Of a stretch of 7,256 bases of DNA, positions 1-5,836 are shown one piece after another (position 1 is the first letter of the stretch; every line of letters begins with the position of its first letter). The DNA comes from Sphingobacteriales bacterium. Lineage in GTDB: Bacteria; Bacteroidota; Bacteroidia; Sphingobacteriales; Sphingobacteriaceae. The translations under genes and the position numbers were made by a program. Location of the stretch: contig JAGVEE010000015.1 of the NCBI GenBank assembly GCA_020058405.1, forward strand, positions 1 to 7,256, given 5' to 3'. The notes beneath the pieces are model-generated. The model had not been told where the DNA came from. It saw only the letters and a list, made by a program, of their open reading frames with translations, and made no database searches.

Positions 1-32
1 ACACCTACATACCAAGTATTTAAATATTTTTA

Positions 33-77
33 TATGTTTAAACAAACAAATTGCGCTTGAGAGTGTTAAATCATTTG
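33..77 (+). promoter_or_regulatory. Weak candidate promoter region for the YceI gene
   Basis: The 100 bases before the YceI start contain no gene. Two weak matches to the Bacteroidota promoter pattern (TTG, about 19 bases, TAnnTTTG) can be seen. TATGTTTA at 33-40 matches five of six fixed -7 positions but has no TTG at the right distance. TTG at 51-53 is followed 16 bases later by ATCATTTG at 70-77, which fits only in its last four bases and is spaced short. In DNA this AT-rich either could arise by chance. A promoter somewhere in 1-100 is likely only because the gene must start there or further left. Confidence 0.2.
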
Positions 78-100
78 TAAACTAAAAAATATTAGAAAAT

Positions 101-646
101 ATGGAGAATACACTTACAACAACTAAATGGGTTTTAGACCCTGCACACTCAGAAGTACAATTTAAAGTTAAACACTTAGTAATTTCTACAGTTACTGGAA
201 CTTTCAACGTTTTTGGTGGTGAAATTATCACAGAAAACGACGACTTTGAAAATGCAAGTATCAATTTCAGCATAGATACCAATAGCATCGACACGAACCA
301 ACAAGATCGTAACGGACATTTAAAATCTGATGATTTTTTCTCAACAGAAAAATACCCAACGATGAACTTTGTTTCTTCATCATTCAAAAAAGTATCGGGA
401 AATGAGTACAAACTTGTTGGTGATTTAACAATAAGAGATGTAACCAAGTCGGTAGAATTAGATGCAGAACTTGGTGGGATAATGGTTGACCCTTACGGAA
501 ATACTAAAGCAGGATTTGAAGTAGTAGGTAAAATAAACAGAAAAGAATACGGTTTAATGTGGAGTGCGATTACCGAAGCTGGTGGTGTAGTAGTGAGTGA
601 TGAGGTGAAGCTAAACATTAACGTGCAGTTTGCAAAGCAAGCGTAA
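101..646 (+). CDS. YceI family protein (lipocalin-like isoprenoid-binding fold), cytoplasmic form
   Basis: The 181-residue product has the hallmarks of the YceI family: W10 followed by DPAHS at 13-17, FKVKHL at 21-26, the block SIDTNSIDTN at 57-66, the segment HLKSDDFF then KYPTMNF at 73-90, GDLTIRDVTK at 107-116, and INRKEYGLMW at 145-154. Family members form an extended eight-stranded beta barrel related to lipocalins in shape that binds polyisoprenoid or other amphiphilic lipids; the true ligand is unknown for most. E. coli YceI is periplasmic, but this protein has no signal peptide: its N-terminus (MENTLTTTKW) is polar, so it should stay in the cytoplasm. The length is normal for the domain and it looks intact. 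The ATG at 101 is supported by an A-rich leader and by the conserved domain starting nine residues in. It is followed by a heptad repeat and a terminator hairpin, so it is probably a single-gene transcript. Family assignment is firm; biological role is not. Confidence 0.93.
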   Translation: MENTLTTTKWVLDPAHSEVQFKVKHLVISTVTGTFNVFGGEIITENDDFENASINFSIDTNSIDTNQQDRNGHLKSDDFFSTEKYPTMNFVSSSFKKVSGNEYKLVGDLTIRDVTKSVELDAELGGIMVDPYGNTKAGFEVVGKINRKEYGLMWSAITEAGGVVVSDEVKLNINVQFAKQA

Positions 647-692
647 TAGCGTGGAGCTTTGAGCGAAGAGCAGGGAGATTTAAGCTGGGAGT
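644..692 (+). repeat. Degenerate period-7 repeat (consensus NNNGAGC) downstream of YceI
   Basis: Starting at the YceI stop codon, seven consecutive 7-base units can be read: TAATAGC, GTGGAGC, TTTGAGC, GAAGAGC, AGGGAGA, TTTAAGC, TGGGAGT. The last four bases are RAGC or close to it in every unit while the first three vary freely. The phase holds exactly for 49 bases with no insertion or deletion. The block is purine- and G-rich, unlike the AT-rich bases after it. It does not code in any obvious way and cannot fold on itself well. It could be a decayed tandem repeat, a member of a dispersed intergenic repeat family, or the 3' untranslated part of the YceI transcript. The periodicity is seen directly; the function is unknown. 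Confidence 0.6.
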
Positions 693-708
693 ACAATTTA
701 TATAAGAA

Positions 709-737
709 TTGATTAGATACGAGGAACCATAAATATT
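709..737 (+). promoter_or_regulatory. Weak candidate promoter for the GNAT gene, overlapping the hairpin
   Basis: TTG at 709-711 is followed after 18 bases by TAAATATT at 730-737, four of six fixed positions of the Bacteroidota -7 box TAnnTTTG. The -7-like box would sit in the loop of the YceI terminator hairpin, giving a leader of roughly 30 bases to the ATG at 777. Four-of-six matches are common in such AT-rich DNA, so this is only a candidate. It is listed because the GNAT gene needs a promoter if the hairpin terminates efficiently. Confidence 0.2.
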
Positions 738-768
738 TATTTATATATTGTTTCTCGTATTTTTATTT
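717..768 (+). terminator. Intrinsic terminator-like hairpin after YceI
   Basis: Arms 717-727 (ATACGAGGAAC) and 750-760 (GTTTCTCGTAT) pair over 11 positions; the only non-Watson-Crick position is 724 against 753, a G-U wobble in the plus-strand RNA and a C-A mismatch in the minus-strand RNA, which favours plus-strand function. A few more A-T pairs are possible in the 22-base loop. The run TTTTATTT follows at 761-768. The loop is longer and the stem less GC-rich than in a model terminator, so efficiency may be partial. It ends only 8 bases before the start codon of the next gene. Confidence 0.7.
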
Positions 769-776
769 AATGAATT

Positions 777-1058
777 ATGGAAATCAAACACAAACAATCA
801 GAAACTAAAGGCTCTTTCTACGTTGAGTTGGAAGGGAAATTAGTTGGAGAAATGACGTATTCAATTGCTAGCTCTGCACTAATTATTATTGACCATACAG
901 AAGTTGGTGAAGAATTAAAAGGCAAAGGAGCAGGAGCGCAATTACTCTCAGCTTTGGTTCAATATGCAAGAGAAAATAATATCAAAATTATTCCACTTTG
1001 CCCATTTGCGAAATCGATGTTCGATAAAAAAGAAGAACTCAGAGATGTATTAAGTTAA
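777..1058 (+). CDS. Small GNAT-like N-acetyltransferase, YidJ/NATD1 type
   Basis: The 93-residue product matches the compact acetyltransferase family of COG2388 (related to E. coli YidJ and human NATD1). It shows the beta strands LEGKLVGEMTY (18-28) and ALIIIDHTEV (34-43), then the acetyl-CoA pyrophosphate loop region in EELKGKGAGAQLL (45-57) with the glycine-rich R/K-x-x-G-x-G/A pattern, a helix to about 66, the strand IKIIPLCPF (69-77) with the family cysteine C75, and a short C-terminal helix. These proteins are about 90 to 100 residues, so it is full length. They are presumed to transfer acetyl groups from acetyl-CoA, but the acceptor is not established. The ATG at 777 has no Shine-Dalgarno motif and lies 8 bases past the preceding hairpin's T-run, so the leader is constrained. 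It meets the beta-barrel gene tail to tail with three bases between stop codons. Fold is confident, substrate unknown. Confidence 0.9.
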   Translation: MEIKHKQSETKGSFYVELEGKLVGEMTYSIASSALIIIDHTEVGEELKGKGAGAQLLSALVQYARENNIKIIPLCPFAKSMFDKKEELRDVLS

Positions 1059-1061
1059 TGT

Positions 1062-2081
1062 TTACTTAAGAAGATAAGCTAACTCAAAACCAGCACCTAT
1101 ACCTAATGTGTTTAAGCTTAAATTTCCATCAATTCGTAATCGATTTTTTATTCCCCAATTACCAGATGCCATCCCTAGCTTATACCCAATAACAGGGTAT
1201 CTTTGAGTAATAGAAGCAAGCCTGTTCGTGCTGAATAGCATTGCAAAATCAGCACCATGATAAAACTGAATTTTCTCATTGGTTCTATGTTCGCCAATAA
1301 ACACCCCGGGACCAACATATTTGTATCGATTAAAACTGATGAAATCAAAAACCAAAAAATCTGATTTTATTATTTTAAATTGATATAAAGCACCTCTTCC
1401 ACCTGCCTTTTGAATAGTTAGAGTGGCTGCCATATTTAAAGAATTTATAAAAATAAATGAACTTACGTTTGTTGAAATTCCTAATGCGACATGATAATTC
1501 TTTTTATCTAAACTTGCTTCCAATTCTCTTTCAAATGCTCCGGGTCCTTTTTTATTATTATACCTTTTTCTTATTTTATTAGCATACCTCTGACTTGATT
1601 TATAATAGTCGTTTATAATATAACTAGCCGATAGTGAATACCGAGGGTAAAAATCAAATTCAGGACTATACTTAAAATTTCCACCGAGTTGTAGATGTTT
1701 ATTCACTAAATAATCAAGCCCCATTCTAAAATAAATATCAGTATTAGCTGTAATGTTATTACTTAATGGAATTCCAAGGGTTGAGTTAATAGAGAGTTTT
1801 GGTGTTGGTCGTACACCATAAGTTATAGGCAAATACAACACATCCGTCATGTAAAATTTCTGATTCCAAAAATTGTCGAATAAAAACCTGCGCTCATACT
1901 CTAAGCCTGGTCTTAGTGATATTACCGATAAAGATTTTAATTCTAAAGACAACAATTGGATTGAAACATGATTGACTTTATTAAAGGAAACGTTACCAGT
2001 AACTGAAACTAAATGTTGGGCAACACCTATACTAGTATTTAATAAGGTAAACAATACAAATACAGCTGCTTTAGATTTCAT
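1062..2081 (-). CDS. Secreted protein of unknown function, predicted outer-membrane beta barrel
   Basis: I do not recognise this 339-residue protein as a named family. It starts with a clear signal peptide: MKSK, a hydrophobic stretch to about residue 19 and a likely cleavage after VAQ (20-22). The mature protein has many short alternating polar/non-polar segments rich in Tyr, Phe and Gly, as in beta barrels: for example LSVISLRPGLEYERRF (51-66), QLGGNFKYSP (131-140), YSLSASYII (148-156), VGPGVFIGEH (256-265) and LGIGAGFELAYLL (326-338). A strongly basic, probably helical stretch with KSSQRYANKIRKRY (161-174), then an acidic one (184-192), splits it into two halves of similar size. The last residue is Lys, not the Phe or Tyr common at barrel C-termini. 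There is no TonB box, plug or lipobox. It lies directly behind the ATP synthase terminator on the same strand, with only about ten bases between T-run and start, so its expression depends on read-through or an overlapping promoter. A location in the outer membrane is inferred; the role is unknown. Confidence 0.8.
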   Translation of the reverse strand: MKSKAAVFVLFTLLNTSIGVAQHLVSVTGNVSFNKVNHVSIQLLSLELKSLSVISLRPGLEYERRFLFDNFWNQKFYMTDVLYLPITYGVRPTPKLSINSTLGIPLSNNITANTDIYFRMGLDYLVNKHLQLGGNFKYSPEFDFYPRYSLSASYIINDYYKSSQRYANKIRKRYNNKKGPGAFERELEASLDKKNYHVALGISTNVSSFIFINSLNMAATLTIQKAGGRGALYQFKIIKSDFLVFDFISFNRYKYVGPGVFIGEHRTNEKIQFYHGADFAMLFSTNRLASITQRYPVIGYKLGMASGNWGIKNRLRIDGNLSLNTLGIGAGFELAYLLK

Positions 2082-2092
2082 CTTTATCCAAG

Positions 2093-2129
2093 ATAAATAA
2101 AAATGGCCACATTATTAATGCGGCCATTT
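2093..2129 (-). terminator. Intrinsic terminator of the atp operon
   Basis: Arms 2101-2113 and 2117-2129 pair over 13 positions around a three-base loop, with the GC core GGCC against GGCC. The one imperfect position, 2109 against 2121, is a U-G wobble in the minus-strand RNA but an A-C mismatch in the plus-strand RNA. On the minus strand the stem runs straight into TTTTTATTT, down to about 2093. It begins 25 bases past the atpG stop. This is a strong terminator reading in the operon direction. Confidence 0.88.
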
Positions 2130-2141
2130 AAAATTTCAAAA
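2110..2141 (-). promoter_or_regulatory. Weak candidate promoter for the beta-barrel gene, inside the atp terminator
   Basis: On the minus strand TTTTG (2141-2137) is followed after exactly 19 bases by TAATAATG (2117-2110), which matches four of six fixed positions of TAnnTTTG. The spacing is the preferred one for Bacteroidota sigma factor promoters. The -7-like box covers the loop and 3' side of the terminator hairpin, and the predicted leader would be about 20 to 25 bases. It is a chance-prone match, reported because no room for a promoter exists between the terminator and the start at 2081. Confidence 0.25.
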
Positions 2142-2154
2142 TCTTGTTTTACTA

Positions 2155-3036
2155 TTAACTTGCGGATAGTGCATTCGCACCACTCACAATTTCTAATATT
2201 TCATTTGTAATAGCAGCTTGGCGCGCTTGGTTATATGATAAGCGTAATGCTCTCAATAATTCACCTGCGTTATCTGTTGCTTTATCCATCGCAGTCATTC
2301 TTGCTCCGTGTTCTGAAGCATGAGAATCTAACAATGCTTTGTATAATTGAATTTTTACGGATGAAGGAATTAATCCGCTTACAATTTCTTCTTGTGAAGG
2401 CTCTAATAAATAATCTACGTTTGATTTAGCAGTGGCACTTGCTACAGTTGCTTGAACTGGTAACAATTGTTCGGTAGTTAAAATTTGCATACCTGCATTT
2501 TTAAACTGATTGTACACTACTTCTACCCTATCCCATTCTCCTGCAACAAATCCTGCCATAATTTCGTTGGCAATTTTTGTTGATGTTCCGAAATTCAAAT
2601 TATTAAACACATCATTATTATTACCAACAACATTAAACTTGTTTTTAGTAAAATAATCTTGTGCTTTTTTACCTATTGCAACGATGTGTAAATTGCCAGA
2701 TTTTTTAAATCCTGCATATTTTTCGTTAATAAGATTATTTGCAGTTTTAATTGCGTTCGCGTTAAATGCTCCTGCTAAACCTCTGTTAGAAGTAACCACT
2801 ACTACTAATACATTTTTCAACTCACGTTGTACGGTGTACTCACTTTCGTTTCCTTCTAAACTAGCTGTAAGATTTGCTAAAATATCTTTCAACTTATTTG
2901 CATAAGGTCGCATTTGAACAACTGCGTCTGTTGCTCTTTTCAACTTCGCAGCAGAAACCATTTTCATGGCTTTTGTGATCTGTTGAGTCGAATTTACAGA
3001 TGCTATTCTTAAACGTACTTCTTTTAAATTTGCCAT
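2155..3036 (-). CDS. atpG: F-type ATP synthase gamma subunit
   Basis: The 293-residue product is the central rotor shaft of F1, which turns inside the alpha3-beta3 hexamer and drives the binding changes that make ATP. The N-terminal helix shows the invariant pattern RIASVNSTQQITKAMKMVSA (10-29), the Rossmann-like middle domain begins LVVVVTSNRGLAGAFN (77-92), and the C-terminal helix carries MTAMDKATDNAGEL (247-260) and the gamma signature ITNEILEIVSGA (276-287). Length is normal (E. coli gamma 287). The ATG at 3036 is fixed by the conserved MANLKEVRLRI start and an A-rich leader. It is the last gene of the operon; 57 bases, with a stable hairpin, separate it from atpA, more than a tightly coupled pair would need. 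Only one gamma is used per complex against three alpha, so reduced expression past that hairpin would make sense, but this is inference. Confidence 0.98.
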   Translation of the reverse strand: MANLKEVRLRIASVNSTQQITKAMKMVSAAKLKRATDAVVQMRPYANKLKDILANLTASLEGNESEYTVQRELKNVLVVVVTSNRGLAGAFNANAIKTANNLINEKYAGFKKSGNLHIVAIGKKAQDYFTKNKFNVVGNNNDVFNNLNFGTSTKIANEIMAGFVAGEWDRVEVVYNQFKNAGMQILTTEQLLPVQATVASATAKSNVDYLLEPSQEEIVSGLIPSSVKIQLYKALLDSHASEHGARMTAMDKATDNAGELLRALRLSYNQARQAAITNEILEIVSGANALSAS

Positions 3037-3059
3037 TTTTCTTTTGAAAAAATATAAGC

Positions 3060-3085
3060 AATCTCGCTCTTTTAAAAGCGAGATT
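3060..3085 (-). promoter_or_regulatory. Intercistronic hairpin between atpA and atpG
   Basis: Arms 3060-3068 (AATCTCGCT) and 3077-3085 (AGCGAGATT) pair perfectly over nine positions around an eight-base loop. The hairpin begins seven bases after the atpA stop codon and ends 23 bases before the atpG start. On the minus strand no T-run follows directly; a T6 run comes only about nine bases later, so it is not a standard intrinsic terminator. It may be an RNA-stability or processing element protecting the 3' end of upstream mRNA, or a weak attenuator. Structure is seen; role is inferred. Confidence 0.6.
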
Positions 3086-3092
3086 TAATTAA

Positions 3093-4667
3093 TTAATATT
3101 TTGAAGAAATTTCTTTCGCAACAGTTTCTAAAACTGTAGTAATAGAATCGTCGATTTTACCTGCACGAATTGCATCTAATGTAGGTTTGTGACGAAGCTC
3201 TAACTGATTTAAATATTCAGCTTCAAATTCTTTTACTTTATTTACAGGTAAACTTCTCAATAAACCTTTTGTACCGCAATAAATCATTGCTACTTGTTTT
3301 TCTACCGATACAGGTGAGTATTGACCTTGCTTTAAGATCTCTACGTTACGAGCACCTTTATCTAATACGAATTTTGTAGTTGCATCTAAATCAGATCCGA
3401 ATTTAGAGAACGCTTCAAGCTCTCTGTATTGTGCCTGATCACCTTTTAAAGTTCCGGCAACTTTCTTCATCGATTTAATTTGAGCATTACCACCCACACG
3501 CGATACCGAGATACCTACGTTAATAGCCGGACGAATACCTGCGTTGAATAAATTCGACTCCAAGAAAATTTGTCCGTCGGTAATAGAAATTACGTTTGTA
3601 GGAATATATGCAGAAACGTCACCTGCTTGAGTTTCGATAATTGGCAAAGCTGTTAATGAACCACCACCTTTTACAATTCCTTTAATAGAATCTGGTAAAT
3701 CATTCATTGCTTGTGCTACCGAATCTGTCGCGTTAATTTTTGCTGCTCTCTCTAATAATCTCGAGTGTAAGTAAAACACGTCACCTGGATAAGCCTCACG
3801 ACCCGGTGGACGACGTAATAATAAAGATACCTCACGGTAAGCAACTGCTTGTTTAGATAAATCATCGTAAACAATTAATGCAGGGCGACCTGTATCTCTA
3901 AAGAATTCACCAATTGCAGCACCCGCAAATGGAGCAAAGAATTGCATTGGAGCAGGATCTGCAGCTGATGCAGCCACAATAATTGAGTATGCCATTGCAC
4001 CTTTTTCTTCTAACGTACGAACGATGTTCGCTACTGTAGAATTCTTTTGTCCAATTGCCACATATATACAGATAACAGGTTCCCCTTTATCGTAAAATTC
4101 TTTTTGATTGATAATTGTATCAATTGCCACAGTAGTTTTACCAGTCTGACGGTCACCGATGATTAACTCACGTTGTCCACGACCAATTGGAATCATTGCA
4201 TCAATTGCTTTCAATCCTGTTTGTAATGGCTCATTAACTGGCTGACGGTAAATTACCCCTGGAGCTTTACGCTCAATTGGCATTTCGTATAATGTTCCAG
4301 CAATAGGTCCTTTACCATCTATTGGCTGACCTAATGTATTTACTACACGACCTAACATACCATCACCTACTTTAATAGATGCAATACGTTTTGTACGTTT
4401 AATAGTATCTCCTTCTTTAACATTGTCAGAACTTCCTAATAATACAACACCCACGTTGTCTTCTTCTAAGTTCAATACAATACCTTGTAATCCGTTATCG
4501 AATTCTACAAGCTCACCCGATTGTACTTTTGTTAAACCGTACACTCTCGCAATACCATCTCCTACTTGTAATACGGTACCGACTTCTTCTAATTCAGATT
4601 CTGACTTGAAGCCCGACAATTGCTGTCTTAATATCGCCGATACTTCATCTGGTCTTACTTCTACCAT
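3093..4667 (-). CDS. atpA: F-type ATP synthase alpha subunit
   Basis: The 524-residue product is the regulatory nucleotide-binding subunit of F1; three copies alternate with beta. Visible are the N-terminal beta-barrel domain (about 25-95), Walker A GDRQTGKT (171-178), the Walker B strand ALIVYDD (263-269), the segment RRPPGREAYPGDVFYLHSRL (285-304), and the alpha/beta signature PAINVGISVS (380-389). R390 in SVSRVGG corresponds to the alpha arginine finger that reaches into the catalytic site on beta. The C-terminal helical domain runs from about 400. Between RAAK and GSLTALP there are about seven more residues than in E. coli (INATDSVAQAMNDLPDSIKG region, 311-330); I believe this is usual in Bacteroidota. 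The first residues (MVEVRPDEVSAILRQQL) are the membrane-facing helix that docks to delta, which fixes the start at 4667. It is 41 bases downstream of atpH. The gene appears intact. Confidence 0.99.
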   Translation of the reverse strand: MVEVRPDEVSAILRQQLSGFKSESELEEVGTVLQVGDGIARVYGLTKVQSGELVEFDNGLQGIVLNLEEDNVGVVLLGSSDNVKEGDTIKRTKRIASIKVGDGMLGRVVNTLGQPIDGKGPIAGTLYEMPIERKAPGVIYRQPVNEPLQTGLKAIDAMIPIGRGQRELIIGDRQTGKTTVAIDTIINQKEFYDKGEPVICIYVAIGQKNSTVANIVRTLEEKGAMAYSIIVAASAADPAPMQFFAPFAGAAIGEFFRDTGRPALIVYDDLSKQAVAYREVSLLLRRPPGREAYPGDVFYLHSRLLERAAKINATDSVAQAMNDLPDSIKGIVKGGGSLTALPIIETQAGDVSAYIPTNVISITDGQIFLESNLFNAGIRPAINVGISVSRVGGNAQIKSMKKVAGTLKGDQAQYRELEAFSKFGSDLDATTKFVLDKGARNVEILKQGQYSPVSVEKQVAMIYCGTKGLLRSLPVNKVKEFEAEYLNQLELRHKPTLDAIRAGKIDDSITTVLETVAKEISSKY

Positions 4668-4708
4668 AGTATTTTGTGTTTATTGATTATGTTATTTTTT
4701 AAATTATG

Positions 4709-5245
4709 TTAATTGCTGAAGCTCTTTTGTAATTTCTGTAAGCTCTTCGCAATACTTGTATCAAATTGTTTATCGCCTACAGTTAATAAAAACCCGCCGA
4801 TAAGTTTTTCGTCAACTAATTGCTCTAGTACAATTTGTTTGCCTGTAGCCTTAGCAACAATATTTATAATTTCGTTTGCAGCTTGTTCTGTTAATTTTGT
4901 TGCCGAAACTACTTTTGCTTTTAAAATATTTTTCTTTTCGTTGTATTGCTCAATAAATTCTTTCGCAGTTGCATGTAATACTTGTGCTCTAGTTTTATTA
5001 ACTACAATCTCAAAGAATGATTGAGTACTTTTAGTTACTTGCGAACCGAAAAGTCCTTTTAATATTTTTCCTTTTTTATCAATCGGAACAATCGGATTTT
5101 TAAGTACAGCAACTAATTCAGAACTAGCTTTTGTAGCCGCCAAAAACAAATCAATATCACCTTTCACTTGCTCTAGCTCATTACGTTCTATCGCTAAGTC
5201 GATGAGTGCTTTTGCGTATCGTGTTGCAACTCTAATTTCTGACAT
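4709..5245 (-). CDS. atpH: F-type ATP synthase delta subunit (OSCP homologue)
   Basis: The 178-residue product is the stator cap that ties the top of F1 (alpha N-termini) to subunit b. The N-terminal helical domain begins ATRYAKALIDLAIE (7-20), with FEIVVNKTRAQVL at 78-90; the C-terminal domain contains KAKVVSATKLTEQ (109-121) and the delta signature around VDEKLIGGFLLTVGDK (144-159), where the GG pair and the following hydrophobic strand are diagnostic. Length is typical (E. coli 177). The start at 5245 places the conserved RYAKAL motif at residues 9-14, as expected. It follows atpF after 20 bases with no structure between them, fitting tight co-expression of the two stator proteins. Confidence 0.97.
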   Translation of the reverse strand: MSEIRVATRYAKALIDLAIERNELEQVKGDIDLFLAATKASSELVAVLKNPIVPIDKKGKILKGLFGSQVTKSTQSFFEIVVNKTRAQVLHATAKEFIEQYNEKKNILKAKVVSATKLTEQAANEIINIVAKATGKQIVLEQLVDEKLIGGFLLTVGDKQFDTSIAKSLQKLQKSFSN

Positions 5246-5265
5246 AATTTTATTTCGAATTAATC

Positions 5266-5760
5266 TTAGCCTAATTTTACTTCTTTCAATAAATCAGCCA
5301 CCAAGCTTTCTTGTTTAGATTTATCGTCTAATTGATTGCGCAAAACTTTTTCTGCAATTTCAATTGATAAAGTTGCTACTTGTGCTTTTACTTCTGCTAA
5401 AGCGGCATTCTTTTGGTTATCAATTTCCACTTTCGCTTTATCAATTAATTTATTTGCTTCCGTTTGAGCTAAACCTTTTGCATCTGCAACCATTCCATCT
5501 CTCAATTCTTTCGCTTCTTTCAATATTTGGTCGCGCTCTGCTCTTGCTTGTTTCAACAATTGCTCACTTTCGTTATTTAATCTTGATAACTCTTCTTTAG
5601 CTTTTTCAGCTGCACTTAACGCATCTTCAATAGAACGCTCACGATCGTCAAGAGCCTTCATAATTGGCTTCCATGCAAACTTGCCTAAAATGAAAAGTAA
5701 TAAAAGGAAAGAGATAGTAGTCCAAAAAACTAAACCAATACTTGGGGTTACTAATTCCAT
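5266..5760 (-). CDS. atpF: F-type ATP synthase b subunit (peripheral stalk)
   Basis: The 164-residue product has one membrane span near the N-terminus (about 8-26, IGLVFWTTISFLLLLFILG), the conserved boundary FAWKPIMKALDDRERSI (28-44), then a long charged heptad-type coiled coil rich in Ala, Glu and Lys to about 140 and a C-terminal segment that should contact delta. Subunit b dimerises and holds F1 static against rotation. Length is usual (E. coli 156). There is a single b-type gene here, with no b' paralogue, so a homodimer is expected. The start at 5760 leaves the normal short periplasmic tip. It lies 82 bases beyond atpE, the largest gap in the operon, and that gap holds a complete terminator-like hairpin, so b and all later subunits may be expressed at a lower level than a and c. 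Confidence 0.97.
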   Translation of the reverse strand: MELVTPSIGLVFWTTISFLLLLFILGKFAWKPIMKALDDRERSIEDALSAAEKAKEELSRLNNESEQLLKQARAERDQILKEAKELRDGMVADAKGLAQTEANKLIDKAKVEIDNQKNAALAEVKAQVATLSIEIAEKVLRNQLDDKSKQESLVADLLKEVKLG

Positions 5761-5765
5761 ATTTT

Positions 5766-5796
5766 TAAGTGTATATTTTTAATAATTAAAATCAAA
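5766..5796 (-). promoter_or_regulatory. Weak candidate internal promoter before atpF
   Basis: On the minus strand TTTG (5796-5793) is followed after exactly 19 bases by TACACTTA (5773-5766), which fits four of six fixed positions of the Bacteroidota -7 box TAnnTTTG. It lies just past the hairpin that follows atpE and would start transcription within a few bases of the atpF ATG at 5760, giving a very short or no leader. If real, it would supply atpFHAG independently of termination after atpE. The match is weak and the region is AT-rich. Confidence 0.25.
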
Positions 5797-5801
5797 TGTT
5801 T

Positions 5802-5836
5802 AAAAAAAGCCCGTAGCCAATCGCTACAGGCTTTTT
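5802..5836 (-). terminator. Terminator-like hairpin inside the operon, directly after atpE
   Basis: Arms 5804-5817 and 5823-5836 pair over 14 positions with a five-base loop. The core GCC-x-GTAGC is GC-rich, and on the minus strand the 3' arm ends in a run of seven T (5808-5802). The only irregular pair, 5812 against 5828, is a G-U wobble in the minus-strand RNA but C-A in the other strand, so the structure is best formed in the operon direction. It begins six bases after the atpE TGA, within the footprint of a ribosome finishing atpE. By form it is a textbook intrinsic terminator; whether it ends, attenuates or only stabilises the transcript cannot be told from sequence. Confidence 0.82.

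Noticed and set aside
1..100. Small RNA, riboswitch or coding remnant before YceI
   Set aside because: No stable stem, conserved motif or convincing frame can be seen; the region is simply AT-rich leader.
82..447. Minus-strand open frame of 121 codons opposite YceI
   Set aside because: YceI is firmly identified in the other strand, and this frame has no recognisable features.
777..1058. Toxin or antitoxin role for the small GNAT gene
   Set aside because: GNAT toxins of the TacT/AtaT type are larger and paired with a DNA-binding antitoxin gene. This protein fits the YidJ/NATD1 group and has no such partner.
2080..2094. Short inverted repeat ATCTT/AAGAT over the start of the beta-barrel gene
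   Set aside because: Only five A/T-rich pairs with a five-base loop; too weak to call a start-codon-blocking structure or riboswitch.
3060..3085. Calling the atpA-atpG hairpin an intrinsic terminator
   Set aside because: No T-run follows the stem directly in the operon direction and atpG must be expressed, so it is listed as an intercistronic structure instead.
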